A program made the position numbers and the translations under genes. From Yarrowia lipolytica (lineage: Eukaryota > Ascomycota > Dipodascomycetes > Dipodascales), in contig NC_090771.1 of assembly GCF_001761485.1 (NCBI RefSeq), forward strand, positions 806,001 to 870,000: DNA of 64,000 nucleotides, in the 5' to 3' direction. Shown here piece after piece: positions 9,634 to 20,399 of this stretch. The notes beneath the pieces are model-generated. The model worked only from the letters and a program-made list of their open reading frames with translations. It searched no databases and was not told the DNA's origin. The stretch's first letter is position 1. The number at the start of each line of letters is the position of its first letter.

Positions 9634-12135
9634 ATGCGACTGGTGCAGAGGTTCAACAACTGTTCCGGAGGGCTAAGCCCATCCAGAGTGGTGGTGTTAG
9701 CCAGTGCTACTGTTACTACTTGCCCTACGGGATCCACCGTTCTAGCAAGACGTGTTTCACTACCGACAAGAAGCTATGCTAACCGTCACACCTTTTCGAC
9801 AAGGTCCATTCTGAGCCAGGACAAGATCACAACGTCCAGTTCGGCTGCCAAGACCGCCAATGAGATACTCAGCTCGCTACAGCCTCCTCCAGTTCGCCCC
9901 CACTGGTTTTTCGCCACAGACGTGTCTCTTCGAGAGCCCGACTTTCTGCTTGGAGACGAGGCTCTGGAGGATAAGCTGACAGGAAAGAAGGAGGAGCTAA
10001 AACGACCTAAGAAGTTCATGCCTTTCTCCGACCAGGACAATGCTCTTTTGGAGAAGCGATACCAGGAAGTGCAGAACAAGGTCACCAGCGACGCGATTGT
10101 GCCTGTGCGAGAGGATTACCTGTTTGAAGTGAATATCAACACAATGGAGCTTTCGCCAGTTTATTGGGAGGGTCCCATCTTCGAAGTTCGGCGTTCTGAA
10201 TGGCTTCTAAAGGACGGATCAAATGCCATTCCTTGTTCCAAGCAGCTCAACGACCAGCTGGAAAATGGCTACAACAGCAAAAAGCCATGGATGGAAATGA
10301 AGGAGAAAAGCATCAGTATTAAGAACAGCATGGAGGAGGTCTCAGCAGGAACCAGTACTAATTGGGTGCTCAAGGGCGAACGGTATCAGGGCAAGCTCTG
10401 TGTCTATTCTACAGACTGTTACACTGCGTGGATCATGAGCAACGATGTCTACGGTATGCTGACAGCCGCCTTTTTGCAGAAAATTGCTTCCGGTAACATT
10501 CTGGGTGCGTCCAAGCTGATCCGAGGCTATGATCATGTCAAGAAGAAGGAGGACAGCGACGAGAAGAAAAACAACAACAAAAACAACGTCAAGAAGAAGA
10601 ACAAGGACATTGGCAAGTTTGATGACAAACCAGATACACGAAAGGAGCCTCTCACGCCGGATATACACCACTTTTCCTCCGCACAATCCAAGTTGAGTAA
10701 TCGATATGGGTCTCAGGCGTCCGAACAACAACAGATGGAGCAGGATTACGAAGACAACAAGGAGAATGCGGGTAGTCACGCATCCAAGGACGAAGACAAG
10801 GCTCCTCAATACGACCATCTCGTTCTGTGTGTTCATGGAATCGGTCAAAAACTGGGCCGCCGAATCAAGTCTGTCAACTTTGTTCATGATGTCAACGTGC
10901 TCAGAAAGACCATGAAAAGCGTGTTCAACGAAGGCAAGCAATTTCAGAAATATCGAGATGTGAAAATCGATCCCGAAAAGGAGAAGGAGGAGAGGGAATG
11001 GACACACCCCAAGGTCCAGGTTCTGCCTGTTCTCTGGAGATCGCAAGTGACGTTCAGCTTGACCAAGGCAGACATTCTACAGCATCAGGGAGACCCCAAT
11101 TCACAGGTCTGTCTGCAGGACATTACTGTTGATGGTATCTCCAGTGTCAGAAACATCGCTGGGGACGTCATTCTCGACGTACTTCTGTACTACCAACCCT
11201 TTTACCGAAGACAGATCAACCAGGCCGTCATCACTGAGTGCAACCGAATCGTTGAACTGTTCCGAAAGCATAACCCCAAATTCCGAGGCAAGGTCAGTCT
11301 TATTGGTCATTCTTTGGGCTCTGTAATCTCGTTTGATGTTCTATCTAACGATCTTGCGTGTCCTGGATTAGAGAACAAGAGCACCGATGGCTTGGAATTC
11401 CCTGTTCAAAACTATTTCATGATGGGCTCTCCCCTTGGACTTTTCAAGATTCTGGAGGGAAGCAGCATTCGACACTTTGACGCCGAGAACCACAAGAACA
11501 ATCTGATTGCAGACGAAACCAAGTTCCAGCCGACTTCGAACTACCTATCTCCCAACGTTAAGTACCTGTACAACATCTTCCACCCCTCAGACCCTATCAG
11601 TTATCGAATCGAGCCTCTGGTTGACAAGCTTGCTGCCTTTTTGCGTCCTGCCAGTGTTCCTTTCACCAAGTCTGGTTTCTCCACTGAGTCCATTTCCAAC
11701 CTCGGTCGTCAGGTCGCTGAAGGGGCTCAGCAGATGTGGAACACCATCTACACGAGTGGAGAGAGCATCACCCAGAAGCTGCTCAATGCCGCAAGCTTCC
11801 TGGAGCAACAGAAAGAAGAGGAACGAAAAGAGGGAGCAGGAGAGGAGAAGGTACAGCCCAGCCACGAGGGTGCCGAGTTCCCCTCGACAAGTAGTATCTC
11901 CAAACGGAAGCTGACTCCCGAGGAGAGACAACGAGTGATCACCAAGCTGGGGGCATTGTCAGCCACTGGACGAATTGACTATGCTCTTCAGGAGAGTGTG
12001 CTGGATCTGGGATTCATTTCTGCCATTGCATCTCACATCAGTTACCTGGAAGATGAAGATGTGGCAGCATTTGTGCTGCAGAGACTGCTGGAAGAGCAGA
12101 AGGATTTGGAAAATAAGAGGAAAGCCGAAAGCTAG
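9634..12135 (+). CDS. DDL1: DDHD-domain phospholipase A1, mitochondrial type (DDL1-like)
   Basis: I start at the first ATG (9634), giving 833 residues. The N-terminal 50 residues are rich in Arg/Ser/Thr with almost no acidic residues, as in a mitochondrial presequence. A WWE-like/DDHD N-region follows, then a Lys/Asn-rich linker (about 305-380), then the lipase core beginning HLVLCVHGIGQ. The nucleophile elbow GHSLGS puts the catalytic serine at about residue 560. The DDHD domain has the FHPSDPISYRIEP block and a final segment RIDYALQ...ASHISYLEDEDV that supplies the conserved Asp/His. The family hydrolyses the sn-1 acyl chain of phospholipids such as phosphatidic acid, PE and cardiolipin. 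Yeast Ddl1 (YOR022C) is the mitochondrial member and the best match in layout. The poly-Lys/Asn linker is probably disordered. Confidence 0.92.
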   Translation: MRLVQRFNNCSGGLSPSRVVVLASATVTTCPTGSTVLARRVSLPTRSYANRHTFSTRSILSQDKITTSSSAAKTANEILSSLQPPPVRPHWFFATDVSLREPDFLLGDEALEDKLTGKKEELKRPKKFMPFSDQDNALLEKRYQEVQNKVTSDAIVPVREDYLFEVNINTMELSPVYWEGPIFEVRRSEWLLKDGSNAIPCSKQLNDQLENGYNSKKPWMEMKEKSISIKNSMEEVSAGTSTNWVLKGERYQGKLCVYSTDCYTAWIMSNDVYGMLTAAFLQKIASGNILGASKLIRGYDHVKKKEDSDEKKNNNKNNVKKKNKDIGKFDDKPDTRKEPLTPDIHHFSSAQSKLSNRYGSQASEQQQMEQDYEDNKENAGSHASKDEDKAPQYDHLVLCVHGIGQKLGRRIKSVNFVHDVNVLRKTMKSVFNEGKQFQKYRDVKIDPEKEKEEREWTHPKVQVLPVLWRSQVTFSLTKADILQHQGDPNSQVCLQDITVDGISSVRNIAGDVILDVLLYYQPFYRRQINQAVITECNRIVELFRKHNPKFRGKVSLIGHSLGSVISFDVLSNDLACPGLENKSTDGLEFPVQNYFMMGSPLGLFKILEGSSIRHFDAENHKNNLIADETKFQPTSNYLSPNVKYLYNIFHPSDPISYRIEPLVDKLAAFLRPASVPFTKSGFSTESISNLGRQVAEGAQQMWNTIYTSGESITQKLLNAASFLEQQKEEERKEGAGEEKVQPSHEGAEFPSTSSISKRKLTPEERQRVITKLGALSATGRIDYALQESVLDLGFISAIASHISYLEDEDVAAFVLQRLLEEQKDLENKRKAES

Positions 12136-12537
12136 ACAACCCAACAAACATTCATTAGAACTACAGCTTGTAGGGATACATTAATTATATCCATTTATGT
12201 CACGGCAGAGCCAGTAGCAGAATACACCGCGTACAGTTCCAGCCAATTATTTAACAAGGTTGGTCAATTTTCGCAGGTAGAGAATTTCCAGTCTCCCACA
12301 AGAAAAGTCAGTGAAATCTGGTATAGATATGAATGGAATCCCCTACAATTCAACAAGACTGGCGGTATGTTTCATAATGTCTGATTTCCCAATTCCTTGT
12401 TTTTTTTGATCGAATTTCGCAAGATCTAACAGCACTGCAGTTTCCCCCACAATCAACTCTAAGCCTACAGTGTACAGTATGTTTATATGTACAGTACAGT
12501 AATACTGAACGCAGAACTCAACTTTTCACTCATCAAA
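12136..12537. other. Spacer with the MHF1 promoter
   Basis: The stretch is AT-rich. A cluster of GTACAGTAC-type words at about 12470-12505, with TTTATATG beside it, lies 30-70 bases before the MHF1 start. No gene is seen. Confidence 0.5.
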
Positions 12538-12965
12538 ATGAAGGAAACAGGGACCAAGGAGGAGATTACACAGGTGAGTATTGACTGCCTTGATTACACC
12601 TAATGGCATATGATACATATGATGATGCAACACAAGTTGGCCTCGCGATCAACGACCACGCCACTAGACGATACGCGTGCACGCGAGTCTCTCGGGTCTT
12701 ATTTATTCTAACCCAGCGTCTCAAATCTGCGATTTGGATAACTGTGTCGAGGATTGTGACAGAGCAGACGCGTAGCGTGCCTGTGGACAACTCCTTTGTT
12801 GATGCGTTGACTGAGCTCGTGTTTGAGCAGGCAGTGACCCTGGGGGGAGATCTGGAGTCGTTTGCCAAGCTCGACAACCGGGTGGTTATCACCATGAGGG
12901 ACCTTGATATGGTATTGAGACGAAATGAGGGTCTGAAGGAGGCTGTTTATGCGTTTCAAGGGTAG
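12538..12965 (+). CDS. MHF1: MHF1 / CENP-S histone-fold protein (two exons)
   Basis: Exon 1 is 12538-12573 and ends in ACACAG before GTGAGT. The intron is 12574-12716 (143 nt) with branch/acceptor CTAACCCAG. Exon 2 is 12717-12965. The joined product is 94 residues. It begins with a short polar leader, then RLKSAIWITVSRIVTE (helix 1), the central helix SFVDALTELVFEQAVTLGGDLESFA and the last helix after RVVITMRDLDMVLRRN. This is the histone-fold pattern of CENP-S/Mhf1, including the conserved ALTELVF...DLE.FA core. Mhf1 pairs with Mhf2, binds DNA, works with the Mph1/FANCM helicase at stalled forks and also sits at kinetochores. The intron position just before the first helix makes the gene invisible to a simple reading-frame scan. 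Confidence 0.9.
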
Positions 12966-13350
12966 GATAGGGGGTATTTATTGACTATTTATTTGAACAT
13001 TTGAACATTTGAACATTTTGATCAAGTTGAGCAGAAATGCGAGTGATCAAGAGGTGGAAATGTCTCACCTTGGCCATTAATCGAACGCAGTGGACATTCT
13101 AGTAAGATTATTTTCATTTATTGACCAATTTAATGTCTGATACATTTTATTCACATTGTTCTGAATTTCCATGGGTTTTTTGCCCAAATCGAGACCCGTC
13201 ACGGTCTCGAATTCAAGATAACCTTACACTATATGATCCTGACCAAAATCGAACCGGCGAGCTTCCTCCATGCAAAAGTCTAATTCTTGCACCCATGAAA
13301 TTTCTCAATAGGCGGAAACTATCACCAGATCACACATCACCACAATCACA
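12966..13350. other. Spacer with promoter of uS9m
   Basis: Contains three copies of ATTTGAAC at 12991-13014. There is a stretch near 13240 that recalls the T-arm of a tRNA but does not fold. No gene is seen. Confidence 0.5.
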
Positions 13351-14310
13351 ATGCTGCGACTAACTCGATCGGTGAAAAACCTGAGTCTGGGCGCCGTGCG
13401 GTTCCAGTCAACACAGGCTCCTCGACAGCCCAAAAACATGTTTGTGCGAGAGGCTGAGCGGGCTGAGCGAGACGCACAGGAAGCCCAGAAGTGGAGAGGA
13501 GGAAAGAAGCACCTGAATTTTGGTGTGGACATGAGCATCTCCGAGACACCTCGCGGCGCGGCCGAGAACGTGCGAGTTGCCCCCGCAACGGCTCTTCAGT
13601 ACACTGGTCGAGGAGCTCATGAGCAGACCATGGAGGTCGTGAACCGAGTCCGACGTCAGTACGAGTTCCTTCCTAGAAACCGAGAGGGTGTTTCTCCCCC
13701 TAATTTCGTGACCCGAATCACTTACCTGACCATGCTTGGTTCTTCCGAGCCCGTTTCCGGCCCCCAGCATACTGAGCTCACCAAGGCTCTGGCCGATCTG
13801 TACTACATTGACAACCAGCTCAAGCCCCAGGTGGTGAAGGATCTACTGCGTCGATTCTCGCGAAAGATTGATACCGACGCAGAGTCCGGCGAGATCGAGA
13901 CTCTGGACGAGCAGGGACGAGCTGTGACCCGAGGTCGACGAAAGACCTCTTCTGCACGAGTCATTGTCACCAAGGCTCCCGAGGGAACCGTCGGTGAAGT
14001 CCGAGTCAACGGTCTGTTGCTGTCCCAGTATTTCAAGGAGCTTCAGCATCGATCCGAGGTGCTGTTCCCTCTGTCGGTCGTCCAGTCCGAGGGCAAATAC
14101 AACGTGTTTGCTACTGTCCTCGGTGGAGGCAACTCTGGCAAGGCCGGCGCTATTTCTCTGGGCATTGCTCGAGGCATTATTGTCCACAACCCCCTGCTCC
14201 GAAAGCGACTGTCTAAGGCCGGATGTCTGACTCGAGACGCCCGTACCAAGGAGCGAAAGAAGCCTGGTCTCCGACGAGCCCGAGCCGCCCCTACCTGGGT
14301 CAAGCGATAA
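13351..14310 (+). CDS. MRPS9: Mitochondrial ribosomal protein uS9m
   Basis: The protein has 319 residues. An N-terminal Arg-rich presequence ([20 protein letters not shown]) is followed by a fungal-type extension of about 170 residues and then the conserved bacterial S9 domain: [10 protein letters not shown], the [14 protein letters not shown] block, [19 protein letters not shown] and [33 protein letters not shown]. The end in Lys-Arg is the S9 tail that reaches the decoding site of the small mitoribosomal subunit. Codon use is strongly biased to the CGA/GTC/CTC set, as expected for a well-expressed gene. It is made in the cytosol and imported. Confidence 0.97.
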
Positions 14311-15458
14311 GAGACGAGAACTGTATATATTTGTCTTGTGGAGACGCCACTTGGCTGCCTTGAGCAGAACGATAGGTTGTCAGTGGTGGTTGCACTTGGC
14401 CGTTGTTGGTATACCTGTATATAAGATAACGAAGATGTTTGATTGAGATGGCACGAGTATGCAATAGTCTTACAGAAAGAATACGTCTGGCAGCACACAA
14501 TTCTGCCATTACAGAGAACCTAACTCCTATGTCATTCTCTGACCAATGATCTCGCGACATACCTTATAGATATGTTCCTTGATTCATTTCATCTTCTCAA
14601 GATTCCCTGTCATCTATATCATTACAATCTATAGCTACCACTGGCACATACCGTGGAACTAGTCAGTACTTGTGCCTTATTTGGGCCTGGGGATCTCTGT
14701 GACGAAGACCTGAACCCGCTTTTGGAACACTCGCCACCAATCTGAACCCGCTTTGGAACACTCGCACCAATCTCTGTCCGCTATGCGTGTGACCATGTTT
14801 CCAAGGATGAAACAAAGAGATCGGCACTATACACAGTAAGTAAAGTCGACCTGATAACGACCTGACTTGGACCGAAACGTTTCGGAGACACCTGAGAAGA
14901 TTCCAATGGGCAAGTGTCTAACACAGATACCGAGTTTGACATGCCGATTGAGGATGAGTCTCACGTCGATAAAAGATGGAACAAACCCCAGATCTGAGTC
15001 ACCACTTCATCTTTTCAGCATCAGATCCTCTCAAGATTCTTCAGATGTAGAAATTCATGTTTCTGATACAGCCGGGGGCCAGTTCGAGCCAGTTTGATGA
15101 GACCAGCTCGACTGTTCGTATTTTTGGAGTAGTTTCTGCGAGAGTTGTGTGTAGTAGAAAAGGCTCAACCTCGCGTTTTATCCTCGTATAATAATGTATC
15201 CTGTACAATAACGTATGATGTAATCTTTTTATTGAAACCTGGATTAATTCCTGAAAGGTTGCGTTAAGTAGAGATCTTGATATTGTTATCTCCTCCAAGG
15301 TACAGTACAGTACAGATGTTTTTTTGTTTTTATTTTATTTTGTTTTATTTTATTCTATCTATTTATTTAATTTTGTTCCACATGGTGTCATGCACTCCAC
15401 CACTACACTTTCCAGGCTTATCACAATTTTATCTCACTTGCAACTAACACCCCAAAGA
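14311..15458. other. Spacer between uS9m and the LYR gene
   Basis: No gene is supported. It contains an imperfect direct duplication at 14710-14771, the perfect palindrome CCGAAACGTTTCGG at 14872-14885, and T/A-rich promoter sequence with GTACAGTACAGTAC near 15300 upstream of the LYR gene. Confidence 0.5.
14710..14771. repeat. Direct duplication of about 30 bp
   Basis: Two head-to-tail copies beginning CTGAACCCGC and ending CACCAAT, 32 and 30 bases long, differing only by two single-base length changes. Confidence 0.9.
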
Positions 15459-16180
15459 ATGTTTTTTGCTCGGCACGCCAGCACCTTGAAGTCCAATAAA
15501 TCGTTGGAGCATGTGAGTATGAGAATTGAGAACCTGAAGCTGGTCGCAACGGCGACTAGAACTGGGTGAAGGTCATAGCAGCAGAAGTGCTGACTCAACC
15601 CCGATCCCAACTAAGGCACCACTGCAGAAATTGCCAACAAATATCGGATTATTGGAGAAGGAGTCTGGAGAAAGGAGTCACGTGATCCAAGCTGGCAACG
15701 CTAGTGTAATGGCTGTCAGGGGAGTGGCTTCTTCTGTTTGGCAGGTCGTTCTTGTGGTGCCATGAGATCAGCTGTTACTTGCTGTTGGGTGGATATACGA
15801 ATACGGGTGATCTAAGGAAACAGCAGTACCATAATCTCGCCGAAAGTTTTGGAACTACCATTGATATGTGACATCTGAAAGTCTGCAATGTCAACAGTGG
15901 TAACTCTCAAGAGCAGAGCATCATCTGGGGTCAATTCTACGCATCAGTCAAATGCTAACCCAAGTTCGTTCAAGCAGCTGCAGCCCGTCAGTTGTGGCGA
16001 GACATCTGCAAAGCAGCGTACACCACTCCGCCTACAACCCGGAATGAACTTATTACTTACGCCCGAACCGAGTTTGATCGACGCAAAAACGAGTCGGATA
16101 TCCTGAAGATTCGGTACTACATTTCGACCGGCACAAAGGAGTTCCAGACCATCGCAAAGAACATGGGAATTTCGCTTTAG
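15459..16180 (+). CDS. LYR-family mitochondrial protein, LYRM2-like (two exons)
   Basis: Exon 1 is 15459-15512 (MFFARHASTLKSNKSLEH) and stops exactly at GTGAGT. The intron is 15513-15964 (452 nt), ending CTAACCCAAG. Exon 2 is 15965-16180. The joined product is 89 residues. Exon 2 begins FVQAAAARQLWRDICKAAY, where RQLWRDI stands in the place of the L-Y-R motif, followed by RNELITYARTEFDRRKN and ILKIRYYISTGTKEFQTI. This is the order seen in LYRM2-type proteins: short presequence, leader helix, tripeptide, then AR.EF.RNK and IR..I..G. LYR proteins are small helical mitochondrial factors that dock with acyl carrier protein and help Fe-S or respiratory-complex assembly. LYRM2 is linked to complex I. 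Tyr in LYR is replaced by Trp here. The acceptor AAG is unusual; CAG would be normal. Confidence 0.8.
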
Positions 16181-16785
16181 GGACATTCAAAGGGCTACAG
16201 AGATCTTCTTCGACACCACCTGATCCATAACCGCATTATAGGACACACAGGGCTATCCACTAAGGCTGCATATAATGGCTATCACGAAGAACAAAAGACC
16301 ACCGCAGGTACAGTTAATGAGATAGTAATCAATTAAAGTAAGCGAGTGACATGTAGAAGTTTCCCTCACATATAAGGAACGACTGGCCACTTACTCCTTA
16401 AATCCGTTGTTAATCTCCTGTTCAAAACGTGCCATCATAAAGGTCCATCACCAAGGGTAACAGCTGGACTCGGCAGAGTCGAATAACTCTTGACTCGAAT
16501 GAACATACCAGTAGTAGGTCAATGATTTTGGACCAGAAAAGCTCGATAGTCTCCATGAAGGAGGTACTCCAACCCTGGGGAGTGCGGCCTGGGGTAATTA
16601 TCTCAGGAAAATGGTTGATGAACTCGGTTTTAAGGGCAGGGGTAGGGGTTTGAGAGAAGTTGAATCACGCCTCTGAGGTTCCTACTAACTGACTGATAAT
16701 ATTTACTTTTCATAGTTCTTCTTTAAGAAGTCGCAACGCGAAATATGAATTAAAAAAGTAATTATTATTATTATTATATTTACTG

Positions 16786-17410
16786 ATGGATCGGCTCGGT
16801 GAATTTCTCATTAAAGGTATTCTTTGTAGGCTCGTTCTGCCGTTGTCAATCATGGCTAGCACTGAGAAGAAACCTCCATCTACACTTCCCGATTGGTCAA
16901 GCCTATCGAGTGTCTAATGATTGAGGGAGAGTCCTTCTTGAGACCGGAACTTGACCAGACGGATCTGCTGCTCATCAGTGTGGTACATGGCAATGATATA
17001 TGATGGCAACAGAATTGGTGCAGTTCTTCTGGAACTGTTCGTACGGGAGTCTAAGTCACACGGGAAATGACCTCTTTGGTACCGTATGTACAGGATGTAC
17101 TGGTATATAACGATGCGTGGGACTTATGAGTCAATGAGCTCAACTACGACTCGAATCTACTCGAGTTATAAGGACATTAGCAGAACGGAGACGGGATCAG
17201 AACCCCCACCGAGGTACTCATAATCGCTCTTCGAAAGCAGTACTCTGTGAGTTCTTGCAAATCTCCAAAACGCCAGGCCTGTCCTACAGGTAATCTTCTT
17301 GCTAACCAGTCAATGCGAAAATGATTCAAGTCATGTTGAGATGGTCGGCTTTGAGTTGGCGATTCGGTCACGGTTTGAAGAAGCTATGGTATCCACATGA
17401 AACTACGATT
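16786..17410 (+). pseudogene. Coding-like traces of an unrecognised gene
   Basis: Several short stretches read like protein (for example MDRLGEFLIKGILCRLVLPL from 16786 and FLRPELDQTDLLLISVVHGN soon after). They lie on one strand but in different frames, each 30-45 codons. A GTGAGT near 17250 and CTAACCAG near 17300 form a possible intron, but joining them does not give a long frame. I cannot name the parent. Chance is a real alternative. Confidence 0.3.
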
Positions 17411-18889
17411 TCTCGTCAGATAAGTAATGTCTAAGCTCCAGAGAGAGCACAGTTGGCGGGGTCTGTAGAAGACATACCATAATCCTAAGTACTGGCCATA
17501 CCGTTGTTATTTGGACAGTATGTGTGTATCCATAAGGCCCCTCTTTCCTTTCTTCGACTAAGACGACAGTAATTTTCCTTGAAACTAGCATCCACGAGAT
17601 CACATAATTCAACAAATTCCAAGTTAGAATGGAACGGAATGAAGTTGAATATCCTTGTTACATTCATATAGAAGGTCTCCGAACTCATATTACAGCCCTT
17701 TTCTCTCCCCGTAGAATGTTCTTCAGAGAGAGAATGTTCGAGCGTAAAAAGAAAGTTTCATCATCGTATCCGACTAACCTTATTTTTGACAAAGGTCTCG
17801 GTTCATCTCTACATTACCGTCTACAATTTACCAAAATGTTCTAAAGAACTAGTTTGCGGTTTCTCGCTCGCCGTCACGTCAACCTCCACAGATTCTCTGG
17901 TATTCTTTCTCCTTCGACAACGTTCTCTTTCTTTCAATCATGCAGAGATCGACACTAATATTTGCCACTAATGCAACTCTGACGAGGTCTTTCGAAACTC
18001 AATCCGGCTACTTCAACAATATAAAAGGCCCCTCGATCGCCCTGTTTTTCAAGCATCAGAAGTCGATCAGTCTTTCAGCTTCTGCAGAGGATTTGATCAC
18101 TTCGAGAGATGCTGACACGGATGAGCGGAAGCTATGAACCTGTACTTGTCCTGCGCGAGCGGACATTCGCTCACTTCTACCATGAAGCAACTTGAGTTCT
18201 CTTTTGTTGCAGAGCTGGAGAATCAGCACATCTCTCTTCATGCCTCTACGGATGGAGCTATGACGAGCAAAGATTCGCAATCTACTCTGGAGCTCCTTCT
18301 CTCAAGATGGTTCGCAACCACGGGTGAAATTCCCAGCACGAACAACACTTTGGGGTCTGCTCTACTGGTCCTGTCGCAAGGCAGTATTCCAGAAGTTGCT
18401 GAGCGGAAGCTGCAAAGCCTTTGCTACGACTCAACTGTTGAGACTGATTAAAACCGTGCGTGAAAGAACGCATGAGCGAGTAACTAAGACGTGAAGCTGA
18501 GCGTAAGCTACGAAGCTGCCGAGTGAAAGGAAACCCCTCAGTACATGCACTAAGAGGACGCAGAGTGATGACGAGTTTGAGGCTTAGCAAGCCCCTCATG
18601 AATCCTGTCTCTGTGGATATGAAGCAGTGACGGATATGAAACATTGTCCATGAGCTCTCCGATAGTATGGGTAGCGCCCAAGGGTGCAACTCCCTGCATG
18701 GATAATAACTCCTGAATGCTTTGGAGGGATGGACTGCCGTTTGAACAGTCATATGTCTCCTCCATCTGCTGTTGACTTGGTATCAGCACACCAGGAATCA
18801 CGGTAAAGAGAACCGCTGACACACGATCCGAACCTGATCCAGCTTTTTCCGCCTGAGCATAAGCGTCTGCAAAGACCGCCACCGAGCAA

Positions 18890-19340
18890 AGTGTTTGTGC
18901 CCAACCTGCCAGGCCGCCAGAGCAAAGAGCCAGTCCGGGCCGCAACGAGCCAGAACTAGAGCCGCCGACCGACAAATGCCAATAAAACAACACCACGATA
19001 ACGCGGAAGAGCCGCCTGGAGCTGTTGATGGTGAAACTCCACCAGCCCCCAGAGCAGGAGACGTTGGAAGCGACTGAGACACGTCAAGTTATGCCAGCAC
19101 AAGAGTGACACTGTGAAACGATGACGACAGCGCGAAGGTGAAACTGTGAACTGCGAGAGCAGAATGCCAGCACCTTGAGAGCATGGGCCAGAGCCAATCA
19201 GTAAGAGCCAGAGCCATGACAATTAGCCAATGAGTGCCAATGAGCCAATAAAAGCTAGGTGTTATGCAATAAGAGCAGAGAGATCCAGAGCCAACGAGCC
19301 AGATCTAAAGAGTCAGAGCTCCACAGAGGAGCCATACTAA
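18890..19340. repeat. Low-complexity GAGCC/AGAGC-rich block
   Basis: The words GAGCC, AGAGCC, CCAATGAGCC and AGAGC recur many times without a fixed period. Composition differs from the AT-rich surroundings. There are no terminal repeats or coding content that I can define, so the origin is unassigned. Confidence 0.4.
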
Positions 19341-19868
19341 AGGCAGTCGGAAGTTGATCTTCTAGATCCAAGATTCGCATTCAGAAAGGATGTAGGAAGT
19401 CGAACCTCGACACGAGGATGTAGACGAGACCGAACCTTTTAGTCTATAGAAAAGAGGATGTAAGCGATGAGCTGAACCTCTGGGGATAATACATTATGGA
19501 CCATGAAGTCCCACCCAAATTACAAATTGTAGTGTTCTATGTGGAGATGTTTTTGTACTTGTAGTTATATCATCGTAGAGGATCATAATGTCGTAAGTGC
19601 TGAGAGGTCAGAGAATTAATATAGAACACTTGTGGTCCAGCTAGGGTTTCAATTGAGCCGAACTACCACTAACTCAAGCCCTCAACCCACCCATTGATTG
19701 AACAATATAGTACAAACATTACAAGAACTTCCATGTGTGTATGATAAGAGATATATTAAACCTGGCTACAGTAGAAGCTAAAAAGAAACTGAAGGAGTGA
19801 TAAATAATCAAGGATGCGATAAGGGGTATCGGCCAGATTTGATGATAAGATGAAAATCAGATGAATAG

Positions 19869-20399
19869 TTACTCCTTTGTGGCACCAATGGTGAATTTGA
19901 TAGGCTCCTTGCAAGCGTAGGCTCCGTTGAAAACGTAGACAACCTGTCCACCATGGAGAGGATCAGTCTGGGAAGTACAAGAGTAGAACTCTCGAGTTCC
20001 GTAGGAAGAGAGTTCCTTGACAGAGCCATCGCCCTTGTAAGCCCAGCCTCCGCTGTTGCCCTCAAGGGGAGGAACGGGGCCATCCTTGACGTCGAGCTTA
20101 CCGGTCTGAACATCGGCAAAGAGTTGTCGGGGTCCCTGGCCCTCAGAGAGAACGTTGGTCATGGCATTTCCAACATCCTCAACCTTGAAGTAAGAGTAGC
20201 CCTGTTCAAGGCCGTAGACAACATCGTTTCCTCGGATCTGAAGAGCCTTCATACCGAGAGCTCCCTGGCCAGGCATAAAAGCGTGGAGAGAGTAGGTGGG
20301 GTGAGAGGGCTCGTTGTGCTCCTGGGGCTGCTCGCAAGCAACGGGAGCAGCAAGAGCAGCAGAAGCGGCAGTGAGAAGAGAGAAAGTCTTGAAGAGCAT
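19869..20399 (-). CDS. Secreted protein, possibly cell-wall associated
   Basis: The protein has 176 residues with a textbook signal peptide (Phe/Leu/Ala core of residues 1-17, cut expected after ALA). The mature part has only three cysteines, no transmembrane segment and no GPI-anchor signal. It looks like a compact beta-rich domain, with blocks GMKALQIRGNDVVYGL, EGNSGGWAYKGDG, REFYSCTSQTDPL and QVVYVFNGAYACKE. Codon use is highly biased (GCC, CTC, GAG, AAG), so it is probably well expressed. A TATATATA box lies about 75 bases upstream of the ATG on the minus strand. It may be a non-covalently held wall protein; I recognise no family with certainty. Confidence 0.85.
   Translation of the reverse strand: MLFKTFSLLTAASAALAAPVACEQPQEHNEPSHPTYSLHAFMPGQGALGMKALQIRGNDVVYGLEQGYSYFKVEDVGNAMTNVLSEGQGPRQLFADVQTGKLDVKDGPVPPLEGNSGGWAYKGDGSVKELSSYGTREFYSCTSQTDPLHGGQVVYVFNGAYACKEPIKFTIGATKE

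Larger units (their letters stand above)
16181..19868. other. Gene-poor stretch with decayed coding traces
   Basis: No intact gene is seen in 3.7 kb. Short coding-like runs in more than one frame occur at about 16786-17410 (listed separately). A short ATT microsatellite is at 16761-16778. The part from about 18890 to 19340 is rich in GAGCC/AGAGC words (listed separately). The facing sequences near 19530 and 19625 share an inverted GTGTTCTAT/ATAGAACAC word. Confidence 0.5.

Noticed and set aside
13200-13290. tRNA-like stretch with an AATCGAACC word
   Set aside because: No acceptor or anticodon stem can be formed.
18450-19640. Possible LTR or other retroelement fossil
   Set aside because: No paired ends, target-site duplication, primer-binding site or element coding sequence could be shown, so no element is called.
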